A stretch of 64,000 nucleotides of DNA from Antedon mediterranea (taxonomy: Eukaryota > Echinodermata > Crinoidea > Comatulida > Antedonidae): positions 19,874,101-19,938,100 of the forward strand of contig NC_092677.1 in assembly GCF_964355755.1 (NCBI RefSeq), written 5' to 3'. The notes beneath the pieces are model-generated. The model searched no databases. It was not told the origin of the DNA and worked only from the letters and a program-made list of their open reading frames with translations. How positions within the stretch are numbered: position 1 is the first letter of the stretch; each line of letters starts with the position of its first letter. Shown here piece by piece: positions 10,943 through 22,810 of the stretch. The translations under genes were made by a program, and so were the position numbers.

Positions 10943-11653
10943 CATATAGATGGCTGCAGTCGCGTGCTTAGTGTTTACCGACCGACCGACCAACCTACCA
11001 ACTGACCGAAATTACTGAACATGTTTAAAAATGTTGAAATGTTTAAAAACAGTTATATTTTTTAAATTTACACGTGCATAGCCTGTCACTTTTGACGTGC
11101 TCGTATAACGTAATTTCGAGTTGAAAAGTAAGTCAAGAAAACAGAAATCGGGCAAAAAGAGTGCGCAATAACATTTAACGTGCAGTGCGCGCGCAAAAAT
11201 CTGCGCACTCATGGCAATTTTGTAAACGCTTAAAATTGCCTGAAACGTACTTTTATTTCATCGAAAATAAATTTTGAAAATTTTAAGCGCGCGTACGCAT
11301 GCGTTACATGCGCTACGCACGTAATTGTATTGCCATATGATGATTTATGCCCTGAAATTTATGAGTACCAAATTTTATTTAATTGTGATTCATGGTTGTG
11401 AAGATATGATTACAAACGTGATTTCGTTAAATCGTGCGTAGACCGCGTAATTTTTTATTGCGCACCGTGAAAACATAACCACATCGATTCCTGGCCATAA
11501 GGAATATACTGTGAAAAATTGACTTAGCTAGATTAAACTGATATCAAGATAAGGTCAGAAAGCGATAAAACGCATAGTGATACCGGACCGACAGACAGAC
11601 CGACAGACCGACCGACCGACATAGTGAACTATAGAGTCGCTTCCACGCGACTA
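10943..11653 (-). mobile_element. Family-A non-autonomous element, copy 1
   Basis: This is the same sequence as 18298-19130 and 31744-32520, in the opposite orientation. Its ends carry AGTCGCGTG in inverted orientation; the end at 11653 reads CGCTTCCACGCGACT. Next to that end lies a TCGG/TCTG-rich module ending TATAGTTCACTATG; the module at the other end is reduced here to a few ACCG/ACCA repeats. The body is rich in GCGC (for example GCGCACTCATGGCAATTTT). The open frame 11012-11212 recurs in all copies only because the body is conserved, and shows no known domain. No clear target duplication was found. Confidence 0.75.
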
Positions 11654-11976
11654 AAAACGAAGAAAAGCGTGTCGAGCACACCGACTTTATTGTAAGAACA
11701 AAACTAATTCTGACTTTAATGAAACTATAAGGGATAATCTCTGGAAAAACGAAACGAATGTAAAACATTAATTAGACAAAAAATGATGCAAATCCGGTGG
11801 ATAGATGTTCAAAAATAATGGAAAAAGGCGGACCTCAGTCTAGAGACTTCTGGTCAGTTTTAAAAGGAAATAAACGAACGAACAGTGTTACATCTATAAT
11901 AATTCCGGGAACGGACAATGTAACATCAGACGCACCCATAATTAAGTCCTCGTTAACCAATTACTTTAATACCTTA
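11654..11976 (+). pseudogene. Family-R linker between endonuclease and RT (segment 4)
   Basis: After the family-A element the plus strand continues with IRDNLWKNETNVKH and, from 11797, KIMEKGGPQSRDFWSVLKG and later SSLTNYFNTL. The pattern of a FW-containing block followed by a short variable region is the usual linker just before the RT domain of non-LTR elements. The reading stops at the Harbinger-like insertion at 11977 and joins in phase with 15446 through the TTA duplication (NTL then GKKNLDVEN). Confidence 0.7.
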
Positions 11977-13386
11977 AAGGCCGGTGCACACCAAACGCGA
12001 AGCCGCGAAGCGTCATGCGTCACGCGTCATTCGACGGATCGCTTTGAAAGTTGAATTGTCATGCGTCTATTAGTTTTTCTTGTCGGTTAACGCGTCACGA
12101 TGTGCTGATTCGTCGCGATTGCTAGGCCTAGGAGATAGTGGGTTGGCCAATACAATGCTACATTTAAAATAATCAGAGAAGATGACTGAAGTATTTCCTA
12201 TGTAAGTTTAACCAGAGAAGAGTTAAATTAAAATGTAATTTAACTCTTCCCTGGTTACACCAATCACAGTGTTTGGTTTTGGTGGGAAAATGTTATCCTT
12301 TTCCAAAGCCTGAAATGTGCATGATTGTATGTATATATCACAACACAAGGACAGAAGAAGATGTATCCAATATCAATACAGTTACAAGAATTAAAGCATT
12401 TATTGCATGTTGATTACATGTACATGTGATCTGCTGACTGTATTTATTAGTGGTGTTACAAATATCTTTCAACAGAGGTTATTATAACCATATAAAACAT
12501 TTCATATAAACACGAACTGGGAATCTTCCTGGGTTTGTCACTTTCAAATATAAACTATAGGCCTATATATTAATGTAAAGTTTTCACGTTCATTTTCTAA
12601 TTATTATTAAATATTATATTATTCATGACAAAACATACAGTTTTTTTCTCATTTGATTAAATGTAATAAATATCCCAAACTCATATTTACACTGTATATT
12701 ATCTTATGACTTTTTCACATAAATACACTTATTGAAATAGTGAATCATTGTTTTTAAAGGTATCATTAAATATCAACCAGATTTTCTTTTTTACTACTCC
12801 TGAATACTTTCGCAAAATAATATCAAAATAATAAATTTAAAATGTATCATCCCAAAAAAAATGAAAATTGAAGAAATATTATTATTGTTAAAAGTGAATA
12901 ACTAACCCTAAAGTGTTATACTGTATTACACACAAGGAAAATGTTTTAAATTATATTTTCAGGAAGACAATATATCTTGTCCAAAAAATGACACTAAACT
13001 TAAAGATGTATTGTCCCATAGAATCATGAAAAATGAAGATGATTAAAATCAAATTTGAATAGGACATTTTGTAGTTTTAACAAAGTTAATCACTTACATA
13101 GAAAAAAACCCAAAAAACTTAAAAACTTTTCACTTATAAAATGAAAAAAATTCCATTAGCTGGCAGCCAATTTGACTATTTTTTTAGTATTGGAGTACTG
13201 TATAACAAAACATATACATATATTTCCATGTGTTCTCTATTGCTAAAAAAAGACATTCAGTTCAGCTTTCCTTCTATAACCACTTAATAAATACTAGTTA
13301 CAGTCCAACACCTCCTTAATCTCTTCCATTTTCTATAAAAAAAAATGAAACAAGTATTACAAAATTGCTATAGTAAGGCATATTGC

Positions 13387-13602
13387 TCAAATCATTTTTT
13401 CTGGCCAATGTATGTCACCAACTGACATACACATTTGAAAAAAGTCTATACAAACCTGTGTCAGCCTCATAATTGCCAGTCCACGTTTTTGAGGAGCAAT
13501 TGCTCTTAATTCCATGGCAATATACTGACCGCTTAAACTACTAGCTTGGTCATTGGTGGAGTTTGTAACGCCAGTAATAGCCTGAAGGATCCAATTTATC
13601 AA
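13387..13602 (-). pseudogene. Possible BESS-like fragment of a Harbinger-type DNA-binding ORF
   Basis: On the minus strand the reading YIAMELRAIAPQKRGLAIMR resembles the C-terminal BESS-like motif of MADF-type proteins, which PIF/Harbinger elements often carry as a second gene beside the transposase. An in-frame stop lies just upstream (13606-13608) and no MADF domain is seen. Sequence resembling a splice acceptor (TTTCTTTTAG, about 13620) and donor (ACACAG/GTTTGT, about 13458) flanks the block, so it could be an exon of that gene. Recognition rests on a short motif. Confidence 0.35.
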
Positions 13603-13662
13603 TGTTCATCTAATTGACCTAAAAGAAACAAAAACAACAGTATTTATGTAACTATTAATATT

Positions 13663-13990
13663 ACTACTAGGCCTATCCTAGCCTTACAACACTAAATCAA
13701 CTAAATATTAGGCCTATAAATATTAATTAATATTAATAATAAGTAGCTAGGCCTAGCCTAGTACTGTATTCATTTATTTGTAGGCTTATCCTAGGCTAGG
13801 CCTGGCCTAGCACATAGTAGACTAGTAGGGATTAGTAAGTATTATGTAGGCCTATAAGTACTACTTGGCATGGCCTAGCCTACTCTAGGGTATATGTAGC
13901 CTAGGCTAGGTAGGCCTAGCTAGGCCCTAGTATGGCCTAAACCTAGGTAGGCTAGAAATAGAAGGCTTGCCAACTCACTTTACAAATTGA
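13663..13990. repeat. AGGCCTAG-rich palindromic tract
   Basis: A second tract of overlapping AGGCCTAG and TAGGCCTA octamers inside the Harbinger-like element, similar to 5424-5640. It is interrupted by AT-rich spacers. Confidence 0.75.
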
Positions 13991-14339
13991 TCTCTGACGC
14001 GTTTTAGGCCTAGTTTTTCTGGCATTCTTCTACACAGATGTTTGTCTGAAATTATTGTCTTCATGCATTAATCCTTATGTTTCTGTCTGTGTATGACTTT
14101 TACTTCCCTTATCGTAAAGACAAGAAGAAGGGTAATGACAAATTATTTCCATAAAGACCTCGCTCGTCAGCCACCATTTTTTTGCCGTCGGTGTCGTCGA
14201 TGAGAGATATTCCTGGCTTCTGATTGGTTGACGAACGCGAACCGCGCTCGCGACGCCTCAAAAAGTTGACCAAGGTTCAACTTTTGAAAATTCGCGTGCG
14301 AAGCCTTCGCTGCTGTCGTTTTCAACGCGTTGAAGTTGA

Positions 14340-15360
14340 AATTCGATCGACTATCGTACACTGTTCGCTTGTATGTTGGCATTATCATCGACAACTCTCT
14401 CTCATGGAAACCCCATAGGCCTATCCAAGAAATTGAGAACAAAGTGTCTAAGAACCTTGGGATCATTTCTAGGCTTTCTTCCTTCCTCCCAACTATATTC
14501 TCAGGACCCTTTTTATTGCACACTCATCCTTCCTTATTTGAGCTATGGTAACATTGTCTGGGCCAACACTTACCCTTCAAACATCATTAAACTCTCTATC
14601 CTACAAAAAAAAGCTATCAGGACTATATCTGGCGCTCATCCACTGTCACATTCCTCCCACTTATTCTCCAAACTCAATCTTCTCAAACTCTCGGACATTA
14701 ACCTATCCCAGCAAGGTGTCTTTGTTTTTTTGGCCACTCACTCACTTCTCCCTTGCCATCTTAACGACCTTTTCGCTCCTAATAATACCGTTCATAAATA
14801 TTATACTAGAACAAGAAATAACATATATATCCCTAACCATAACACCAATTATTTTCAACATAGCATTAGATATTCTGGACCTCTATTGTTTAACAATTTA
14901 CCCCCCTCAATTTCCTGTGCTGCTAACCGCTATTCATTCAATAATAACATAAAAAATTACCTTTTGTCTCATTACTGATCGATCTGTTTGATATGGTCGT
15001 TGTTTCCATGTTCCGTGACTTGCTATCTTTATTATTCAATTGTCATCATATTCGCTATATGCCATGCAGCTGTACTTTTTTCTGTTCTTTTTTTATTTTT
15101 TATTCCAACTTTTATCTACTGGTTTTATATATATTTTGTATTTCTTTATTGTTTAATTAATTTATTTTCTTTATTTATATATTTTTTTTCTTCTCTTAAT
15201 TTAAATATTTTGTAAAGGCAATCCCGTCACAAGATTGTAATCTTTTTGGGATTTGCCTTCGTCCATTTTCTTGTTTTATCACTTGCCATTTTGTTTTTGT
15301 TACTTTTGTCTTTTGGACGTGAATAAATGTTCCTTGAATTGAATTGAATTGAATTGAATG
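14340..15360 (+). pseudogene. CR1/L2-like LINE 3' fragment with (TTGAA)n tail
   Basis: The plus strand reads, with one frame change, VGIIIDNSLSWKPH, then from 14373 a 201-codon open frame with LPYLSYGNIVWANTYPSN, LQKKAIRTISGAHPLSHSSH and SIRYSGPLLFNNLPPSI, ending at 14978. These are the conserved blocks after the catalytic core; everything upstream is missing (5' truncation, as expected of target-primed reverse transcription). A long T-rich 3' UTR ends in about five TTGAA repeats at 15336-15360. The fragment at 21885-22810 (minus strand) is a close relative. It lies near the right end of the Harbinger-like element. Confidence 0.8.
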
Positions 15361-15445
15361 TTCACACTGGAAGCGTCCGTCGCCTGCCGCGTGCGTCACT
15401 TTTTAACGCGAAATTCGCTGCTTCGCGTTTGGTGTGCACCGGCCT

Positions 15446-17101
15446 TTAGGTAAGAAAAATTTAGATGTAGAGAATGATCTATTTTAATGACAATTTAGCT
15501 GAAAGCTACAACACGAATGTTCAAACCGCTACTCTGGATAAACTCGAATTCTCATGTGAAGATGTAACATACGCAGTCTCCCAATGTAAAAACAACAAAT
15601 TTCTAACCAATTGATAAAAAAACGGCGGTAACACAATGGTTGCAACATTGTATAAACTGTTTAAAAGGCTCAACGGCACAATAGTTCCTATATTTAAAAG
15701 AGGCGACCGGCGAAATTTAGATAACTAGAGGAATTACCTTAAACTCATGCATTGCTAAGAAATATAGTCGAATAATTTCTCGAAGAATATCAGAATTCCT
15801 TGAAGAGTATGATTTATTAACCGAAGCACAAGGGGGCTTCCGTAGAGATAGACGATGTGAAGACCATATCTTCACCCTTAAAAGCTTGATAGCTACTCGA
15901 CAAGCCGAGGGTAAAAAGACATTTTTGGCTTTTCTCGATTTCCGAAAAGCATTCGATACAGTCTGGAGAGAAGGACTAATAAAAGCATTACATCGAATCG
16001 GTATAAAAGGTAACCTAATTAATATCGTACAAAATGTATATGAGAATGTTAAATGTAAGGTCCAATTTGCTAATTTAGAGACGGAGTTACCATTTTGATA
16101 TCGATGAAGGTGTTAAACAGGGATGCTCGTTATCGCCAACACTCTTCAATCAATGAATTACGTATAATGCTTAACAACTCAGAAATAGGTGTTAACATCT
16201 TTAACACTAAAATGAATTGTTTATTATGGGCCGACGACGTCGTGCTAATAGGAGAAAACGAGAAGGAACTTAAAATGCTCCTACTAACTACTACAGAATT
16301 CGCTAAACAAAAACAATGGAAAATGTCATTTAATTATGATAAATCAAATGTCCTTATCACAGGACAAAGGACCAACTTATATAGAAAATGGAGGTTAGGA
16401 AACAATTCTATAACAGAAACTGATAAATACAAATACTTGGGAGTATATATTTCTCGCACGTTGTCGGACAATCTTTACATAGACGAAGTTATCAAGAAGG
16501 GTAATCGCATCATTGCGTATATTAAATCCATTATAAATGAATAAGACGATTTTAACAGAAATTATTACGGGGACCTATTATGGAAATCTATCGGAATCCC
16601 TACCATTAATTACGCATGCTCGGTTTGGTACCGTAACGGAAAAACAACAATGGCAAAATTTGAAAACCTTCAGTTTTTAATGGCGAGAACCATTCTTAAA
16701 GCTCCGCGTAACGTTGCAAAAGAGGCTCTATACGGTGACTTGGGCTGGCAATCACTAGAATCGCTTAAAAAACTACTCTCGGATTAAATATTTTAACCGC
16801 CTAAAAAAACATGGAGAAGGACAGATGGTTTTAACGCCATAAACATTCTTGAAGATAAATTAAAATGGGGATGGTTAAATCAAGTTAAAGAAGCCTTACA
16901 TAAATGTAACATGGGTGATATGTTCACCAAAGAATCACCCGGTAATGGTTAACCCAATTTAAATGCAATTACATTTGTTATTAGACAATTTATATAATGA
17001 AAACGTTGTTCTTGGGGAAATTTTTGACTTGGCTTGTAAAAAGTACCTACAACGTGCCTGGGATACCAGGTTAGATAAGAGATTACCAACATTACCCCAA
17101 T
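15446..17101 (+). pseudogene. Family-R reverse transcriptase and C-terminus (segment 5)
   Basis: RT blocks appear in order: NYRGITLNSCIAKKYSR-like sequence near 15730 (with a stop), EAQGGFRRDRRCEDHIFTL at about 15820-15880, KTFLAFLDFRKAFDTVWREG at 15918-15975, DIDEGVKQGCSLSPTLFN near 16100, then the catalytic WADD within LLWADDVVLIGE (16227-16238), NYDKSNVLITGQR, YKYLGVYIS and NYYGDLLWKSIGIPTINYA. The C-terminus (VVLGEIFDLACKKY, RLPTLPQ) stops at about 17101. Several frameshifts and stops make it non-functional. The fragment at 24047-25735 is the same family. Confidence 0.85.
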
Positions 17102-17302
17102 AATTAGCCTGTTTGGCTTTTACATTAATAGACTAGTTAGTAGTTGTATCAATAACTAATTAAGCAAATAAAATCATTTATTTGCTTATCTAACTTCAAA
17201 TACATAATTATAAACATATATTTGTGTTTATCTCGATTTATGTAAAAATAATCATGATTATGTATTATTATACATAATACATAATAATAATAATAATAAC
17301 AC

Positions 17303-17341
<39 letters not shown>

Positions 17342-17990
17342 ATAATATTCTGTTGACCTATTGTATCTTCATACTGTTAATCAATTGTTTTTTAGTTTTA
17401 TTTTCTATGTATAAGTATTTTTTTTTTGTCAGACATTTTTGCTTATTTGGTTTATACATTGATAGACCAGTTAGATATACCAATAACTAATCACTAAACA
17501 AATAAAATCATGTATTTGTTGTTTGCTGTATCTATAATTTCAAGTACATATAAACATATATTTGTGCTTATTTCGATTTACGTAGTAATTTTATCATGAT
17601 TATGTATTATTTATACTGTTCACATATTGTACATTTATTCTGTTATCCAATTGTTTTTTGTTTGTTTTTTTATAGTTTTTATTTACTATGTATAATATTT
17701 TATTTTTTTCTGTCAGACATTTTGTAAGTAGGCCCTAATGTGTATTTACTACTGACCTATTGCATCGATATATTGATTTGCTCGTTATACAATTGTTTTT
17801 AAGTATCTATTCAAGTGTGCAATTACTACTGTACATTTTTTTTTTTTCAATGTAAGTAAATTATGTAAGTTTTATCATCATTTACCTTTTATATGTTGTT
17901 GTTTATATTTGTATGGACGCACCACCGAAAAGTGTGTGCCACTGATTCTAAAATGAGTACCAATACATACTGAAATAAATACTGTATTAC
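17102..17990 (+). other. 3' UTR of family R with microsatellite
   Basis: AT-rich non-coding sequence after the family-R stop. It holds an (AAT)n microsatellite at about 17277-17345 and two similar stretches (17125-17290 and 17445-17610) containing CAATAACTAAT and AAATAAAATCAT, that is, an internal duplication. The end near 17900-17985 (GGACGCACCACC, GTGTGCCAC, ACATACTGAAATAAATACTG) matches the end of the second copy near 25650-25735 and marks the 3' end of the element. Confidence 0.65.
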
Positions 17991-17999
17991 ATAATTTGT

Positions 18000-18297
18000 G
18001 TTTTAATCAGGTTTTAATGGAGTAATGTACTTTTTGAAAATCATTGAAAAAATAGTTCCTTGTTTTGAAAGTTTCTAAAAAGTTTTGAAAATGTTAATTG
18101 AATATGATTTTAAAATTAGTTACCATGAGAGCCACAACCTAAGTGGATACAGCTCATTTTTTAGGATAATATAATAATAAATGTATAAAAGTGATATAGT
18201 AGTGAGGCCTATCTTATGCAAAAGACAATTAGTGTTATGGGCTACTTATGATCATTTGCATTTATTGGCAAGTATATACAGTATGTCTATTGTTATT
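18000..18297. repeat. Relative of the FB2 interior
   Basis: This stretch aligns with 2835-3170 inside FB2: both contain GGTTTTAATGGAGT, AAAAATAGTTCCTTGTTT, AGCTCATTTTTTAGGATAAT and TATGTCTATTGTT in the same order. No FB2 terminal repeats are present here. It is either a deleted FB2 relative or a separate repeat that FB2 carries as cargo. A family-A element starts right after it. Confidence 0.7.
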
Positions 18298-18341
18298 AGT
18301 CGCGTGGAAGCGACTCTATAGTTCACTATGTCGGTCGGTCG

Positions 18342-18372
<31 letters not shown>

Positions 18373-19130
18373 GGTCTGTCTGTCGGTCTGTCTGTCGGTC
18401 TGTCTGTCTGTCTGTCGGTCCGGTATCACTATGCGTTTTATCGCTTTAAGACCTTATCTTGATATCAGTTTAATCTAGCTAGGTCAATTTTTCACAGTAT
18501 ATTGCTTATGGCCAGGAATCAATGTGGTTATGTTTTCACGGTGCGCAATAAAAAATTACGCGGTCTACGCACGATTTAACGAAATCACGTTTGTAATCAT
18601 ATCTTCACAACCATGAATCACAATTAAATAAAATTTGGTACTCATAAATTTCAGGGCATAAATCATCATAATGGCAATACAATTACGTGCGTAGCGCATG
18701 TAACGCACGCGTACGCGCGCTTAACATTTTCAAAATTCATTTTCGAAGAAATAAGAGTACATTTCAGGCAATTTTAAGCGTTTACAAAATTGCCATGAGT
18801 GCGCATATTTTTGCGCGCGCACTGCGCGTTAAATGTTATTGCGCACTCTTTTTGCCCGATTTCTGTTTTCTTGACTTACTTTTCAACTCGAAATTACGTT
18901 ATACGAGCACGTCGAAAGTGACAGGCTACGCACGTGTAAATTTTAAAAAAATAAATGTTTTTAAACATTTCAACATTTTTAAACATGTTCAGTAATTTCG
19001 GTCAGTATAGTTCACTATGTCGGTCGGTCGGTCTCTCTGTCTGTCTGTCTGTCGGTCTGTCTGTCGGTCTGTCTGTCGGTCCGGTATCACTATGCATTGT
19101 AGCACGCGACTTAATGGCTGTTGGCCTTGT
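18298..19130 (+). mobile_element. Family-A non-autonomous element, copy 2
   Basis: Starts AGTCGCGTGGAAGCGACT and ends in TAGCACGCGACT plus a conserved tail TGGCTGTTGGCCTTGTTT. Just inside each end is the same module in the same direction: TATAGTTCACTATGTCGG, a TCTG/TCGG microsatellite, then TCCGGTATCACTATGC (about 18320-18435 and 19007-19095). The body between them matches the other two copies closely. The element therefore combines short inverted ends with longer direct terminal modules. No transposase or target duplication is seen. Confidence 0.8.
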
Positions 19131-20489
19131 TTAATATAGGCTTAGTCCAGGAGCTTATGTCGAAAAATGGGCACTTGTAGACTTTTGATTTTAATTGTCG
19201 GCACCAACGTTTTTCTGACTCAGAATTTTCCGCTGAACAAGTGCCATTTTTTCGAACATGGCAAGTGGCCACCATTTTGATTTTCAATATGGCGGACTAA
19301 CTTTAACAAAAATGATCGTGAGTGGTATCATTGGAAAGGGAATTAAATACTGATCATTTATTTCCATTACACCCATACCCTAAAATGCATAGCAACAGAG
19401 ATAATTGCAATTACATATGTCATGTGATAAAAAAAAAGGCTGACAGAAATGCGACTTTGTAAACTCGACTATAATTTATAGATTCAAGCTGGTTAACCCA
19501 AAAAATGTCTGGGAAAAGAGTCTATGAGGTCTCACGGTTGAACAATTTTGGATTCTCGCCCTTTGATTGGTTTGAAGTTTATCACCGCCCATTTTTGGAG
19601 ATCATCAAAAAGTATGATGCTTTTTGATTGGAGTTTCCGTGACAACCTGGGGTAATTGACAATTAGATTGGTTTCGGAAGTGAAATGCAAGTGTAGCTTG
19701 TCAACAATAACAAACAACGATGTCTAGAACAGAATTGATGAACTTTCAAAAATTGTCTTCGTTTTTCGGTAGGTTGATGCAATATTTTAAATCAAAGACA
19801 CAAATAATATGAAAGTATGTTTGAAGTACCTATTTTTGAAATATTAAAATGATTGGTTGAGAATTGATGAACGGAAAAAGAAATTAGTAGGCACATGTTT
19901 TTCGATTTTCAATCAAGCCATATAGGCTAGTCCATTTAGTTACATTGTTTCAGGCTGAGGCTTACTTGGGACTGCCTGCAGACGACCTGTCAGTATAATT
20001 TTGGCTTAAGGGAGGTTAAATCTTATATATATTAAATTTTAACCAACATTGATTATAATTATGAATAATATATTTGCTATTCATAACGATCCGAATTAAT
20101 AATATTAATAAATAGGTACTTTATTATATTTAAGTGTTTTAAAACATATTAGTTTGAAATGCTTAACATCCCTATTATGGTAAATGGAATCGTCCGTACC
20201 GTGAAAGTTAAATACATTATGGACAGGTTCACTTATTTTCAAGGGATAATCTGTGGTTATTGAGGATTATGTTTTTTAACAAAGTATGAAAGGAATCATA
20301 TTTTGTAGGTTTTTAGTTTTAATTGATTAAACTGTTTTACTGCTATAAAAATCTATGTTTGCATTTTCTTCAGTTAACATTTATTTAAAAAAATTAATAC
20401 AGATTATTTTTAAAAGTGAATTTATTTTAATTAATTAAATTATTATTTATCAACAGGTATTTAATCTCTGCAGTCATGGAAGAAAATAT
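19131..20489. other. Spacer without recognised gene
   Basis: AT-rich sequence with phrases such as AAATGGGCACTTGTAG and CACCATTTTGATTTTCAATA. Short minus-strand open frames (60 codons) show no domain. No tRNA, rRNA or terminal repeats were recognised. Confidence 0.4.
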
Positions 20490-20985
20490 GAAAGAAAATT
20501 ATCAGAATCAAATTTTTCAATGAACACATGATGTAATTTCGACAGTTTGAAAAAGAAATTTTATCGTGCAAATAATTTTTACGATTCAACAAAGATGCCT
20601 TATACAAAGTTTTATGGTGAACGGGCATTCGTGTCTGCAGGTCCAAGTATATGGAATCGCTTGCCTAAAAGGCTTCGTGCAATCACAAACATTACCTCGT
20701 TTAAAAAGACTTTAAAACTTATTTATTTAATATGTCATAGTTATCACAGTATTAACTCATTTAAGATATTTTGAGATGGCGCAGCATTATGTGTTTTTAA
20801 GACTGTTCTCAGTTGTATATACTTTTGTCTTTTTTATTGTGTAATTTTTAAATTGGTGGTATTGATTGTTTTAGATTAAGCTGATGTTTATGTTATTTTC
20901 ATGTACAGCGCTTAGAGTTTGTTTCTGTCAGTTTGAAGCGCTTTATAAATTTAATTTATTATTATTATTATTTATTTACAGTATT
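20490..20985 (+). pseudogene. Jockey/CR1-like LINE 3' end
   Basis: From 20547 the plus strand reads KFYGERAFVSAGPSIWNRLP followed by KRLRAITNITSFKKTLK, the last conserved block of jockey/CR1-group ORF2 proteins, with a stop at about 20774. The 3' UTR has a potential hairpin, AGCGCTTAGAG...AAGCGCTTTATAAAT, and ends in (ATT)n repeats at 20958-20975, the usual end of this type. All catalytic parts are missing (5' truncation). Confidence 0.8.
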
Positions 20986-20989
20986 ACAT

Positions 20990-21305
20990 ATTTCTATGTG
21001 TAAAAAAACATATTTTTAATAAACATTTTGATTGAAAATTGTGTATTTATATTATACAATTAACTGGTGAAAAAATGGGCATGATGTGATTTATAATTTA
21101 ATAACTATGTTAGATTTTGTGTATTTTTGCGATTAACCAATACATTTTTATTTTGTTACACGTTTCCATGGTAACAAAAACATATTTTCCATAAATTATT
21201 AAAAATTGTGTATTTATAGTATACAATTAACTAGTGAAATAATGGGCATTTAATTCATAATTAAAGAACTATCCTTGATTTGTATGTATTTTTGCGATTA
21301 AAGGA
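20990..21305. repeat. Tandem duplication, unit about 167 bp
   Basis: Two similar units: AAAATTGTGTATTTATA, then ATACAATTAACT, TGAAAAAATGGGCAT and TGTATTTTTGCGATTAA recur with a spacing of about 167 bases (landmark GTGTATTT at 21041 and 21208). Non-coding. Confidence 0.7.
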
Positions 21306-21884
21306 CATCTTTTTAACAATTATAAATATATCTGAAGGAATGTCGATCGGCGTTTTTTGTAAGAAATATTTCTTGTTTATACTTAGTACAGCTGTACATA
21401 TGGTTTCTAAATTCCATCACACCATTTTCTAGAAATTGTAAATTTTGTCTATAAATAATATAGCTAACACCTTATTTCAAGTTTAAAATAAGTGAGTTTA
21501 TTACTGTAACAATGTGTTAAAGCCCTACGACCTACGTTTTTTCGACCTAATTTATAAGGTCACAAACTACATTTTATGTAAAAATAAATACTATATGATC
21601 CTATTTCAAAAACCTTTTCGTCTTTAAACTGTTAAAAATGTAGCAGTTTCTTATTCAATTCAAGGCAACATTTATTTTCTGCTTTCATACAAAATTGATT
21701 TCAATGAACAATATATAAATAAACAAAATTTAGAAAGAAGAAGGTACAGGCCCAGAAAGATGAAAAACGCATCTTGTGGAGGGCGTACCTATCACTGACA
21801 CAGACAATAAAAAAAATTGACCGAAGAATAGTTAATATTTGGAAATAAGGTGAATTTTAAGTTTAAATAAAAATGATTTCAAGT
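21306..21884. other. Spacer without recognised gene
   Basis: AT-rich sequence; nothing recognised. It borders the 3' tail of the minus-strand LINE that follows. Confidence 0.4.
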
Positions 21885-22810
21885 CAAGTCAAGTATCATT
21901 TATTGTCATTTGTTTTAAGAAAAAAAAACCATAGAAATTCTGTTTGCTCTGTTGGCGAAGCACAATATCCAACGGACACAACACGAACTCAAAAACAAAA
22001 ACATTACAAAAAGTAAAAGTAAAGTGTCTACATGATGTTTAAGGCTCTAATAGCTCCTGGAAAGAAACAGAGCTTAAGATGGAGAGTGGCAGATCGTTCC
22101 CAAAAGTGGGTCCGGAATACCTAATGTGTTGAAAGTGGTTGGTTTTATGGGTTGGAATATGTAATTTTGAACTAATACGGGTATGATGATAATGAATTAA
22201 AGAATTAGGAGTGAACATGGAGCAAAGATGTTGGGGAAGGTTCGAATTAATAGAAGAAAAGATGAAAGAGCCTTGTTGGGTTAGATTGATATCAAAGACT
22301 TTGAGAAAATGAAGTTTAGAAAAAAGATGAATGAGACAGGGGTGGGGCGCCAGATATAATCCTGATAACCTTTTTTTGAAGAGATTGAAGTTTTTTAATA
22401 TTGGAAGGATAAGAGTTGCACCAGACAATATTGCAATAGTTAAGATAAGGCATGATAAGTGAGCAGTAAAGAATACGAAGAATGTTAGTGGGTAAAAAAA
22501 AAGAAAGTCTAATGATGATGCCCAGACTTTTGTAAATTTTATTCTCAACAAAATTGATGTAATTTTTCATGAAAGATGAACTCCTAAAAATGTTAGCTGA
22601 TTGGACTGAGGGAATATAATGATTGTTAATAGATTTGTTATCAATGTTTTTAATTTTCTGAGGGGTCCCAAACAGGATGAAGTTACATTTTTTGTGGTTA
22701 AGAGAAAGTTTGTTAGCTGAAAAGTATTGAGACATGAAGAGCAGATTGGTATTAACAGTATTAAATAAAGTTTGAATATCAGGGTCAGAGTAATAAACAA
22801 GTTGATTCTA
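21885..22810 (-). pseudogene. CR1/L2-like LINE 3' fragment, minus strand
   Basis: The minus strand holds two overlapping frames that together give MSQYFSANKLSLNHKKCNFI (22735 down), KIYKSLGIIIRLSFFLPTNI, MPYLNYCNIVWCNSYPSN, LQKKVIRIISGAPPLSHSS and, after a frameshift near 22330, HLFSKLHFLKVFDINLTQQG and HIRYSGPTFGNDLPLSI. It is the same family as 14340-15360. The catalytic core is absent. The 3' side ends in TCAAGTCAAGTCAAG-like repeats near 21880-21895 (read on the plus strand), the element's tail. Confidence 0.8.

Larger units (their letters stand above)
11977..15445. mobile_element. PIF/Harbinger-like DNA transposon with TTA duplication
   Basis: The terminal inverted repeats are AAGGCCGGTGCACACCAAAC and its complement, followed inward by GCGAAGC; TTA occurs at 11974-11976 and 15446-15448. 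Removing the element and one TTA restores the family-R reading frame exactly, which fixes both boundaries. PIF/Harbinger elements use 3-bp TWA duplications. No DDE transposase was found; a possible remnant of the second, DNA-binding ORF is at 13387-13602. The interior also holds an AGGCCTAG tract and a LINE fragment (14340-15360). Stretch 12060-13380 is AT-rich and shows nothing else. Confidence 0.7.

Noticed and set aside
14167-14551. Overlapping frames on both strands near the LINE start
   Set aside because: They are other-frame readings of the GC-rich Harbinger end and the LINE fragment.
18248-18478. Frame with repeated SVCLSVCLSV peptide
   Set aside because: It is the translated (TCTG)n microsatellite of a family-A element.
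18687-18995. 102-codon frame also present at 11012-11212 and 32190-32390
   Set aside because: It recurs because the family-A body is conserved at DNA level; it lacks a domain and differs in start and length between copies.
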